Source of the DNA: Polychytrium aggregatum
Lineage: Eukaryota; Chytridiomycota; Chytridiomycetes; Polychytriales
Direction of reading: 5' to 3'
Assembly (NCBI RefSeq): GCF_025602895.1
Contig: NW_026516443.1
Coordinates: 1 to 40,564 of the forward strand
DNA length: 40,564 bases
This document shows, in pieces, positions 8,608-17,280 of the stretch; the stretch's first letter is position 1; the number at the start of each line of letters is the position of its first letter. Under the pieces are notes generated by a model, which saw nothing but the letters and a program-made list of their open reading frames with translations, was not told where the DNA came from and did no database searches. The position numbers were made by a program, and so were the translations under genes.

Positions 8608-10980
8608 ATGCCTCCGAAGCGTAAGGGTACCGGTGATGGCCAGCCTCGGCCACCCAGGCCCAAGAAAGCCAAGTCACAGTCGGAGCCTGTCTCTGGTTCG
8701 TATTCTGACCCCACGCATGCTTGGTCGTCTGTTGCTCCGTCGCTCACCACCACTGCTTCTGCAGATCCAATGGATGTCGATCCCACCGAGCCTGGTCCAT
8801 CTACTTCCTCGAGTACCGGCAAGCGATGTCCCAAGTGCGATGGCACCGATCACGAACGTTGCAACACCAGCAAATGTCCCAAATACCGGCCCCTCAAGAG
8901 TTCTGTCGTCCCACTCGTGGGTGGAAGGTCATCCGCCCCTCAGTTCAGCTGCTTCAAGCAGACGATGGATGGCTGTTGTCTCAATCCCGCTCTCCGCGAC
9001 AAGATCCAGGCCACCGTCGAGGCCATGACCCAGATCCAGTTCGAGGCATCCAGGCTGCTCAACCTGCACATCCTCCGGTGCATCGAGCAGGATATTCCCG
9101 TCCCCGTCATCTCCAAGTCCACCCCTGCTTTCATCCGCCAATGCTTCACGATTGTCGAGGCCGGTGCCCTCTCGCCGACCGGGGACACCAAGAAATACAA
9201 CGAGCATCTGGTCGCTTCCTTTCGCGACTACCAGACCACTCGGCACGCAGACCTGCCTCCGGCCCCTCGTCTGCCTGATGGTGCTCACAGTCAGCTTCTC
9301 ACACTGGCTGTCAATGCCTATGCCACCAACTGCACCACCCACCTCGACCTGGCCTACTGGCGACTCCTTCGCCGCTTCTGCGCTGCCGTCTTCCCAGCCA
9401 ACAAGCACAAGCACGACGCCATCGAGGCCTGTCTCGAGCTCTTCGAGAAACCAGGGCAGACTCCACCCAAGGCCGATCTCGAGTTCCTCTATCCAGACTT
9501 TGGCCACGTCCTGGACGAGTTTCGGTACAGCAACGACCAGGACCGCTTCCGGGCCCTCCATCGCCTCTCACACCATGTGGGAATCCTCGCCCGAGACAAG
9601 ATGGTCGACAATGTCCACAAGTGGATCGACTGTGACATGCCCGCCCTCCGAGTCACCGAACTGCAGCGCCAGGCCAAGCTGGACGAGCTCACTACCCAAG
9701 GCATTCCCTCCGACGACAAGAGGTTCACCACGGCCAAGTCTGAGCTCGGCACCACCAAGGCCAAGATCAACAAGCTGGCTTCCAGACTCAACTGGGCACT
9801 CAAGCAGCTCACTCTTGACACTCCTCCGGCCGTGTGCACGATGGTTCCTCTATGCACTGCAAGGGCCAAGTATGTCAAGATTGACACGGTCACTCTCTGG
9901 CAACTCCTTGACACCGAACATCGTCTTGGACTCACCAGGGACAAGCTCAAGGATGAAGGTGAGGACGGCATCAACAACCAGGATCGTCTCTGGCGCAGTT
10001 GCTTCAAGCTGCGTAGTTCCCTCTTCCAAGAGCGGGACGTGAACAAGAAGCTGTTCAACTACGAGATCAGCACCGATGGCATTGGATGCACCATCGGTCT
10101 CGTCAAGTTTCTGCCTCGAACCGATCACACCGAGACTTCCGAGCCTCCTCCGACTGCCGAGCAACGCATCCAGGCCCACATCGGCGACCCAGACCCCAAC
10201 CGCACCACTTGGATTGGCATCGATCCTGGAGTCGGCTCCATCTTCACCGCGGTCATCCAAGCACCGGGCCACCAAGACGAGGTGGTCTCATTCTCCAATG
10301 GTCACTACCAGCACATGTGTGGCCATACGTCCAACACCAAGTGGCACAATACCATGAAGTATCGACTCAGCATCGGGACCTGGATGTCAACCACTCCCTC
10401 GCCCAAGGTGTCGTCCTCGGAGGCCTTCAAGGTCCATCTCACCCATGTCCTGCGACCGGAGCTGCGAGTGCAGCTCGACTTCCACCTTGGCAAGAAGGCC
10501 CGTCACCATCGATTCACAGGCCACAAGAGGCGCCAAGTGGCCGTTGACAAGATGTGCAAGGCCGTCCTGAGGCACGCCCCGATACGGACCGATGTGGTGA
10601 TCGCCTTTGGCAATGCGTCATGGCGACAGGGCAAGGGCTATGCATCCAGCCCTCGGAGGCAGCGGTTTGCTCGGTACTTTGAGCAATTCGAGCACCACCG
10701 ACGCCGTCCCAATCACCATCATGGAAGCGTCAAGGTGGCCTCGACGAACGAGTTCAACACCTCGCAAGTGTGCTCCAAGTGCCTGGAGCCAGTTCGGTTG
10801 GAAGGACTCGATGCGCCCAGTGTTGCGAATTCCCACTTTGTCAGGAGCTGCAAGAATCCCAGCTGCCGGACAGTGTGGAATCGCGACGTCAATGCGGCGC
10901 GCAACATGATCACAGTATGCAGGTCGATTGTGGAGACCGGAGAGCGACGTGAGGTCTTCACTCGGAGGCTGCCAAAGTGA
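8608..10980 (+). CDS. Fz1: Fanzor (TnpB-like RNA-guided endonuclease)
   Basis: 790 residues, intronless, from ATG 8608; an ATG at 8542 would add 22 residues. The start at 8608 gives MPPKRK ... PKKAK, a likely nuclear-localisation signal. A CX2CX4HX2CX4C knuckle (residues 74-90) and a helical region follow. The C-terminal half is a RuvC nuclease: Asp539 (IGIDPG, RuvC-I), Glu715 (STNEFNTSQVC) and Asp760 (NRDVNAARN, RuvC-III). A zinc ribbon, CX2C ... CX4C (722, 725, 748, 753), sits between the last two. The Glu lies just before the ribbon, the rearranged position known from Fanzors, and not in the strand ending VVIAFGNASW, where canonical TnpB has it. Fanzors cut DNA guided by an RNA from the element's 3' end. 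Every catalytic residue is present and the frame is unbroken, so it may be functional. Confidence 0.9.
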   Translation: MPPKRKGTGDGQPRPPRPKKAKSQSEPVSGSYSDPTHAWSSVAPSLTTTASADPMDVDPTEPGPSTSSSTGKRCPKCDGTDHERCNTSKCPKYRPLKSSVVPLVGGRSSAPQFSCFKQTMDGCCLNPALRDKIQATVEAMTQIQFEASRLLNLHILRCIEQDIPVPVISKSTPAFIRQCFTIVEAGALSPTGDTKKYNEHLVASFRDYQTTRHADLPPAPRLPDGAHSQLLTLAVNAYATNCTTHLDLAYWRLLRRFCAAVFPANKHKHDAIEACLELFEKPGQTPPKADLEFLYPDFGHVLDEFRYSNDQDRFRALHRLSHHVGILARDKMVDNVHKWIDCDMPALRVTELQRQAKLDELTTQGIPSDDKRFTTAKSELGTTKAKINKLASRLNWALKQLTLDTPPAVCTMVPLCTARAKYVKIDTVTLWQLLDTEHRLGLTRDKLKDEGEDGINNQDRLWRSCFKLRSSLFQERDVNKKLFNYEISTDGIGCTIGLVKFLPRTDHTETSEPPPTAEQRIQAHIGDPDPNRTTWIGIDPGVGSIFTAVIQAPGHQDEVVSFSNGHYQHMCGHTSNTKWHNTMKYRLSIGTWMSTTPSPKVSSSEAFKVHLTHVLRPELRVQLDFHLGKKARHHRFTGHKRRQVAVDKMCKAVLRHAPIRTDVVIAFGNASWRQGKGYASSPRRQRFARYFEQFEHHRRRPNHHHGSVKVASTNEFNTSQVCSKCLEPVRLEGLDAPSVANSHFVRSCKNPSCRTVWNRDVNAARNMITVCRSIVETGERREVFTRRLPK

Positions 10981-11052
10981 TCTGTTTTATTTCTTGTGGC
11001 TTTGCTTGACGCGAGCACAGCACATACTACATGTTCATGGAAACGGCTATAT

Positions 11053-11313
11053 TGTCCCGTTTTTTTCTGAATAGAGTGTAAGGATGAAGAAGTGGAACGC
11101 AGGACCTCAACCAAGGTGTTCCGTTTTGGTTTGGGCGCGCTGGAGCATTGAAGAAGCTTCATCGGAAACAGAGCCCCCTCTGAATAGGCAGGTAGTACAT
11201 ACCCAATCTGTTCCTTTGCCTCAGCTCCCTTGGTATCGAGTAACGACCAAACATTGAGCTGTCCAAAGGGTCGATTATGTATTACGTCTCACTATCGCGC
11301 TCCCCAAAATCAG
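11053..11313 (-). repeat. Right terminal inverted arm
   Basis: Read on the minus strand from 11313 it begins CTGATTTTGGGGAGCGC and ends with CAGAAAAAAACGGGACA at 11069-11053, the counterparts of the outer and inner blocks of the left arm. Confidence 0.6.
11060..11066 (+). terminator. T7 run, possible RNA polymerase III terminator
   Basis: Seven consecutive T on the plus strand inside the inner inverted repeat, 80 bp after the Fanzor stop. If the guide RNA were made by polymerase III this run would stop it here. It may equally be only part of the transposase binding site. Confidence 0.25.
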
Positions 11314-11528
11314 TAACTTGAGCCGGTTACACTCGGACGGCTGGTGAACTGTTACTGGCAGATCACTGTGTTGATGGCCGGATTGAATTGTGCAAGAGGG
11401 CAAATGGGCACCAGCTCAGTTCGTTTTGAACAACCTCCAGTATCCAAGTGTTATGGGCACCATCAGCGAGACACCCTCTGTATAGATCGAGTTTTGGAGG
11501 GTTGTTTTTCGCGATCCTCATGGAATAA

Positions 11529-12519
11529 CTATTCGGTAGTGGATGGGGCATGCACAATTGCGTCCAAAAGAGAGAGCGGGTTGGGCCGAGCCGCCTCAGC
11601 AGCAATCGAGAGGCCTTCGGCCATGAGCTTCGCTGTCGTTGTGGGCCCGATCGAGCCGATCGCAGTCTTGCCCCACCAAGACTGCTGCTGAAAAGTCGGC
11701 AAGGTCATGTCAACACCAGAGGGGCTGAAAAACACCACCCAGTCCGGCCGTTCATGTTTTTCCAGTGCTTGTAAAAGATCATGCTCCAGGCGTGAGTTGG
11801 CCTGTGTCTTGTAGACGCAAATCTCGTGCAGCTTTGCATTCGAGGCTGCAACGGCATCAGGGATAACGTTACGGCGCTTGTCACCAGCCAAGAACAGCAT
11901 CCATGTATTAGGCTGGCCAGTCGCAGTCAAATCTTGCAGAATAAGCTCAGCAAGGGCTTGCGCTGTCCCGCAGTGGCTCCCTCTTGTCACCAGCCCCTCA
12001 TTGAGGCCCTCAACTGCTTGCTTTGTCGATTCGCCAACGACATAGACTGGCACCGATCTCCATGCCAGCGTGGAGCTTTCTGCGTGTGAGGAAGACGTTG
12101 ACCATCGATCGATCGAGAGCGGCAAAGTCAGCTGCATCCACCTCGGGCGATACGACCAACGGCTTGCCACTCGTGTATCAGCACGAGCACAAACCTGGAT
12201 ATTGAGCAACATGCTTCCGAAGTGCCACATCCAGAGTCTCGACGGCACGCTGGCTGGTAACAATTAAGCCTCCACAGTCGGCAGGAGATCCGTATCGACC
12301 GTCCAAGTAGTCCAGGAGCAAGTCCACGTTGCACGATATGTGCTCAATAACAGGCAGGAAGCGGGCGCTGAAGCCACGCCGCTCGCATTCGGCTTGGTAC
12401 GGATCGACCGAGGCCTTGCTTTCTTCAACCTCGGCGGCGGCTCGGCAGAACAGAACACACGGCGTATGCTCGTGGAGCCGCTCCTCGTTTCGTGTTGCGG
12501 GCATGGGGAAACTGGGCAT
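11529..12519 (-). CDS. HEM4: Uroporphyrinogen-III synthase
   Basis: Makes uroporphyrinogen III from hydroxymethylbilane by closing the ring with inversion of ring D, the fourth step of haem synthesis, in the cytosol. Two exons, 12519-12195 and 12079-11529, joined in phase across a 115-bp intron, give 291 residues; the family is usually 250-290. The N-terminal lobe has the HemD pattern CVLFCRA ... DPYQAECERRGFSARFLPVIEH and GGLIVTSQRAVETL. The second lobe begins PVYVVGESTKQAV and continues with LFLAGDKRRNVIPD, WVVFFSPSGV and GSIGPTTTAKLMAEGL, the family's hinge and substrate-site signatures. ATG 12519 (MPSFPMPATRN) was chosen as the first Met just before the first lobe; ATG 12504 is the alternative. 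It is head to head with GRC3 and 213 bp from the transposon end. Confidence 0.88.
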
Positions 12520-12714
12520 CTGCGTCGTTTCTCGATGGCCGATGCTTATCCAAGGACTGCCAGGGCCGAGGTGCTGGCTGCGGTTGTTGCTGGAGCAGGC
12601 TCCTGGCTGGATCGCGTCCCTGAGTGGCCTCACGTGATCTGACCGAGCGGATTTTTCTTCGTGGGCGAACTCGGGCCTGTGCGGAATGCACCCAGACCGA
12701 TCGCAGATGTGGAT
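12520..12714. promoter_or_regulatory. Shared divergent promoter HEM4/GRC3
   Basis: Only 195 bp separate the two start codons, so the genes must share promoter DNA. No TATA box was recognised. Confidence 0.5.
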
Positions 12715-15700
12715 ATGGCTGAAGACAAGACGAAGCGCAAATCCGGTGAGCACACTCGCGACAGTGGCATACGAGGTCACTTCCTGCTCGATGAAATCTC
12801 AGGGCTCACAGCGTTTAACCTGCAGGCGACGAGAATCCCGAGTCAGGCGGGCCTGTTGCGTCGGCAAACCCGTTTGCCATCCTTCGGAAGCGCCCGAGAA
12901 AAATAGTACTGGCCGAACAGCTCGTTGCGGCACCGTCTGAATCTCGGCCTCAGAGCGCCAGTGAAGCGGCCCAACTGAATGCCAAGGAGTCGCCTGCTTC
13001 CGGTCGACGTTCGACGACAGCAGCAGCAGATGGACCACGGCGACAACCCTCGACCGGCCAGGGCCGCCCATCGGCCGTTTCCGCCAAGCAAGCAGACTCA
13101 AAACGCCAGCCACTTCAAACTCCCAAAGATAATGGGTACATATCGTACATGCATTATCAGTTTCCGGTGACATGTCCACGAGTTGGTTATCGATGTCGCT
13201 TCGCACGGGGTCTGTCAGACTCATCATCAGAAGCAGCCCTGTGATCATCGTGTTGGACTCGACATAACGCATATCTCCTAATGCTCAATTCGCTCCCTCG
13301 TTCGTATGGTATCGGATCGTGCCAACTCGGAACTGCCGTAAATCCCTGTGATCCTCAGCTGGACCGACCCGGACACCGTGTCGACATTCCAGCCGTCGGA
13401 CGCCAATGTCTTGGCCTCCACAAATGTAACTTTGATTGGGATGAATATTGGAGAGGTATCAACCAGAAACTATGTCTTTCTTCCAGCTGGCTCATTGCCC
13501 TTCCGCGGCTGCTCGATGTAGCATATCAGCCCCCACGAGCGATTCTGCGATCGCCTCTGTGGGTGTTAATATCTGGAACACTTGCACATACGACCAGACG
13601 CAGCCAAATCTCATCATCGTTTTCGCTTTCGTATTTGTTTTCGTTATCGCTTCGACTTGACGATCTCAGAAGATATGCTTTCACGGAGCTGTGCTGCTCT
13701 GTCCAATCCAAGGATCATTTAGCGTCATGGGATACAACTTTGCGCCTCCGATTCACAGGGTGTCTGCGCTGCTGCGTCCGTCCGATGCAAATCGCGATGT
13801 TACGGATGCTCTTCGGTTCTATCCGTGCTTTTCTCCAAAGTCCCATAGTCTGCTGGTGATAGAATCGACCGGAACTTCGACTCAGAACCAACGTCCCGAT
13901 GATGCTCGCCAAAAACCGCGCAACACTGCCTCCGACCCGACACTCACGGTCGAAATTGCCGGCTTGCTCAAGAGCGCAAACTTTTCAGAGAGCACGACCA
14001 TCATAGCCATGCGTAGTCTTGCTTGGGCCAATCACTCCGGCCTCGAGAAAACAGGAAATGCCTTCCGCGGACTGTTCGGCATGGGCAGCGAGAAGGTAGC
14101 TCGTAACGCTGTTCCAACAGTACGATTCAAAGCTGCTGCATGATATCAAGCGAATTTGCTCCCAGTTTAACTTGACCACTCTTATCACGTCAGATCCCTA
14201 TGGATCCAAACTTCAAGCTGCGAGGATTTTTTCCTGTAAGACCATCATCGCAGCACACACAGTCCAAATCACCCCCCGAGATGAAATCACTACTCACCCA
14301 CGGCTTTCTGTTTGAAAGATCACTATGGCGTTGTCGAGTGCCTCAGCTTTGAAAGTCCCTCCCACTTGGTTTGACTTTGGCCGCCGGCTCAAAATAGGTA
14401 GCGATGATTCTGTGCATGGAGCCATTGTTTTCGCGACCATTGACATAGCTTTATTGCCCATGTCTCTATGAATGCGACAAGCCCCGTAGCTAATGATCTT
14501 GACTCTGTTACCAAGCGCATGCACCGCCGATAACCTGTGTTGTCGGAAGCAAAAACGTCGGTAAATCCACATTCTCGAGATATGCGGTGAACTCTTTGCT
14601 CGAGCGGTATGTTTTCGACGCTTCTTTGCACAAAAAACTGGCCCGGGTGGATCATTCCCAACTGGTCCCGCCATATACAAACAATTGGCTGGTGTGATTA
14701 TCGGTCAGGGTGGCGTAGATTCAGTTATGGCTATGGACTGGACGAATCACGATAATCTAAGCTGCGCGTTTCACGGTCTTTCTTCAACTACAATACTTAC
14801 CAGATATCCCGCCATTGCGTATATGGAGTGCGACATTGGACAAAGCGAACTCACCCCGAGCGGGATTGTTTCGCTTCATGTTGTGCGCTATCCCCTATTA
14901 AGTATATATCGTAGGCTGCATGGCGAGACGGGGAATGTGGAAGTAGGCAGCTGGCTTACCGTCCAGCAACTTGTTTTTGCTGCAGGTCCTCCCTTTGTAC
15001 ATCTCCAAGAGCCCTATCACGCCTACTATCTTGGTGCAAGCACACCAAAAGATGACCCAGATCACTATGTCAATTGTCTCGAGCACTTGTACAGAACCTA
15101 TCAAAAAACACTGCGCACACAAGGCATGCCCCTGATCGTCAACACCCATGGATGGATTCGCGGTACCGTAGCTCGCATAGCTGGCCCAGCACTCCATTTT
15201 CGATCCACGCAAATGGGTGATTGCCGAGTCGCCATTCGCTTCGCAAACTTATTTGTCATTACGCCGGTCACTCTTTGGCCACTCCTCGGTACCGACCGGA
15301 CATTAGGCATAGGTTACGATTTGATGCAGCATTTGCTTGGAGTCATTGATGCCGACTATGTTGCTCAGCTCTGGTATCCTCCCGGATCGACCATGCTCAG
15401 CAAGAATCTTCCTGAGAACTTTGACCACACTGTCACTGAAACAAATCCAAATTGTCAGCTGGTCAGAGTGGAAGGCTTCGAGGATCGGTCGCTCAAGTAA
15501 GCGTTCATCGAACTCTTTGCGTTTGTTAACGAAATGTGCTCATTCGACGAACTGAAGAAGCTCGCCATGATGCGAATCAGAATTGTGTCTGATGTCGACA
15601 GCAACCGCCGAATTCCAGCTCGTCCCGCCTGCTCACTGACGTGCCGTTGTCGATTCCCCGTTCACTTTGGATCCCAGGCCCAAGTTATCCTCGGCAGATC

Positions 15701-16594
15701 TTCGAACACTTGCAACGATATCATATTTCGCCAAGTCGAACCTACCAACTGGATGTCCAAGGGAGGGGCTTGATTGTGAGCGACCCATATGGTGCTTCTC
15801 CAAAGCTGCAGCCGAGGAAACACCTTATCAAGTCCCTTGGAGCAGTGTTCGAATCAAATTCATCAACTTTGACGTTCCTTATTCGCAAACCCTGCGAGCC
15901 CTGAACGGCTGCGTGGTAGCCTTGGTTGTTGACCGCACAAAATACTGCAGAGTACCCGCAGAGTCCCATCGTCGCGACCATCCTTTCTCGGTAACGTATC
16001 ATGCTATCATTAACCATGGCGTTTCAGATTGCATATTGAGAATGCCACCAATTCAGCAAAAGCCGTCCTGCGATATGGCGTGTATGGCTTTGTGTTGGCT
16101 GTATTTCAGGATCGTCATGCCAGGGGCCATGTTTTAGCCGGGCCTCGATCGGGCACTGTGCTGATCTCCGGTTGGCGCTCCAGTCGCTTCGAATTGTGCC
16201 GTCGCAGCTGCCACTCCGCCCCCAAAACCACAAGTGCGTTGGCCTTGGTCTGGTCCGCTCCATCGATCCAGAGCAAGGTCTGTTCCATATCGTCTCGCCT
16301 GTTGCCCCGACCACGCTCGGTGAAGTCAACATGCTCGTCCGAGCAAGTGGCACAGAAACTCCAGCTTATCTTTCCTTGGCCGGATACATGGTAAGCCCGC
16401 TGTGGGAGGACATCCAGCCATTTCTATGCTCGAATGGTACTGATCGACTTGCCCCCCCCTTTTTGTTTGGTATACAGTCGGTTCGAGTTGATTTGCCATA
16501 TACCACCTATTCGATGGCCGAAGGGGTAGGCTCGCTCTCTTGGAAACGAAGAGCCATGCAGCGACGAAAAAACATGTCCGAAAACAGAAAATAA
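12715..16594 (+). CDS. GRC3: Polynucleotide 5'-hydroxyl kinase GRC3/NOL9
   Basis: Phosphorylates the 5' end made by Las1 cleavage of ITS2 during nucleolar pre-rRNA processing. Many small exons. Resolved: 12715-12745, 12826-~13135 (disordered, NPFAILRKRPRK), 13759-14095 (SPKSHSLLVIES; SGLEKTGNAFRGLF), 14194-14235 (FKLRGFFP), 14319-14397 (VPPTWFDF), 14516-14606 (Walker A GSKNVGKS), 14804-14901 (YMECDIGQSELTPSGIVSL), 14986-15162 (GASTPKDDPDHY, LIVNTHGWIRG), 15307-15496, 15678-15951 (PYQVPWSSVRIKF, LRALNGCVVAL), an exon ending at 16390 (CVGLGLVRSID) and 16478-16594 (basic tail, stop). Junction phases agree throughout the kinase core. Exons within 13136-13758 and 15952-16230 are unresolved; one candidate near 13350-13450 reads TFQPSDANVL. 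No disabling change was seen in the resolved parts. Convergent with DNAJC11. Confidence 0.85.
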
Positions 16595-17280
16595 CAGAGT
16601 CGCACGCGATGCCGTGGTTAGCCCAATACGAGGTACCGGCCAGACAAGCAAACAAATCCTGCCCAAATGTGCGGATATGCCAATCCTTGCTCGAGCAGCG
16701 GGACACAAACGGTGCTGCCCAAGATGGCGTATCACAGGATGCTCAATGTCCATGTGTGATAGTGCGTGAGCGATGGCAACCCCACGGAGCGCACTCCACC
16801 TCTCGGCTCCGCGTAACAATGCCGCGGCCGCCAAGACCATCTGGAACTTGGTTGATGAGTTAGCCCGTGCGAATATTATGGTGCAATTTCAGTCTGATCT
16901 TATTCTCGGGATATGGGTTTCCAACTTCTTCAGTATCATATTCCTGGGCTTCCTTCCAGCCCATTTGCCCACCCGATGGACCAACAAAAGCAGCGTGTAT
17001 ATGGACACCCATTGGCCGGGACGGCTGCCAAAGGATGCGATAGGCCCCACTCACAATGCCTGCAGGAGCAATCGTGTGAGCTTTATGTATCACTAGGAGC
17101 GGGATGCTGGACATTCAGCTGTCGAAAATCCCTATTGAGGCGCTGCTCACTTTGCTCTGCGGTGGCTTTGGCGTCGACCATATCTACACAGGATTCTCAG
17201 AGACAACGTGAGCTGTGATGGCGAGATTGAAAGTTTAGGGTTGGTGTCAGTGTGATATTCAGTTATGCATCCACTGCGTT
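16595..17280. other. Convergent intergenic region with a possible TM2-like exon
   Basis: 686 bp between GRC3 and the 3' end of DNAJC11. On the plus strand 17104-17218 reads a short frame with ALLTLLCGGFGVDHIYTG, resembling the first helix and G-x-FG-x-x-x-FYxG turn of TM2-domain proteins. No complete gene could be assembled around it. The minus strand offers a start at 17181 and an unrecognised frame, also unconvincing. It may be a small membrane-protein gene or 3' untranslated sequence. Confidence 0.25.

Larger units (their letters stand above)
7133..11313 (+). mobile_element. Tc1/mariner-type transposon carrying a Fanzor nuclease
   Basis: About 4.18 kb, with transposase then Fanzor on the same strand. 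The outer ends are inverted: TTGATTTGGGGAGCGC at 7133 against CTGATTTTGGGGAGCGC read from the right end (one mismatch, one extra T). Both sit next to TA (7131-7132 and 11314-11315), the invariant Tc1/mariner target duplication. A second inverted pair lies inside (7354-7370 and 11053-11069, 15 of 17 matching, core AAAAAACGGGACA), leaving about 240-260 bp arms as in IR/DR-type Tc1 elements. Fanzor1 genes inside eukaryotic DNA transposons, including mariner-like ones, are established. If only the inner pair were the true ends, the element would be 7354-11069 but without a TA duplication. Confidence 0.7.
10981..11313 (+). ncRNA. Candidate Fanzor guide-RNA (omega/fRNA) region
   Basis: 333 bp of non-coding element between the nuclease stop and the right end. 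In characterised TnpB and Fanzor loci the scaffold RNA comes from the 3' end of the element and the guide is copied from the flank just beyond it; here that flank would begin TAACTTGAGCCG at 11314. No RNA fold could be computed. This is placement by analogy only. Confidence 0.3.

Noticed and set aside
7354..11069. Inner inverted repeat taken as the true ends of the Fanzor transposon
   Set aside because: No TA or other duplication flanks it, whereas the outer pair has TA on both sides. Kept as the alternative in the element's entry.
12178..12780. Minus-strand frame beginning MTSYATVASVLTGFALRLVF, resembling a membrane helix
   Set aside because: Only its second half is real (HEM4 exon 1). The upstream part is antisense to GRC3 exon 1 and the divergent promoter and shows no family.
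12799..13272. 157-codon minus-strand frame
   Set aside because: Antisense to GRC3 exon 2 and the following intron; no domain, and the plus-strand gene explains the region.
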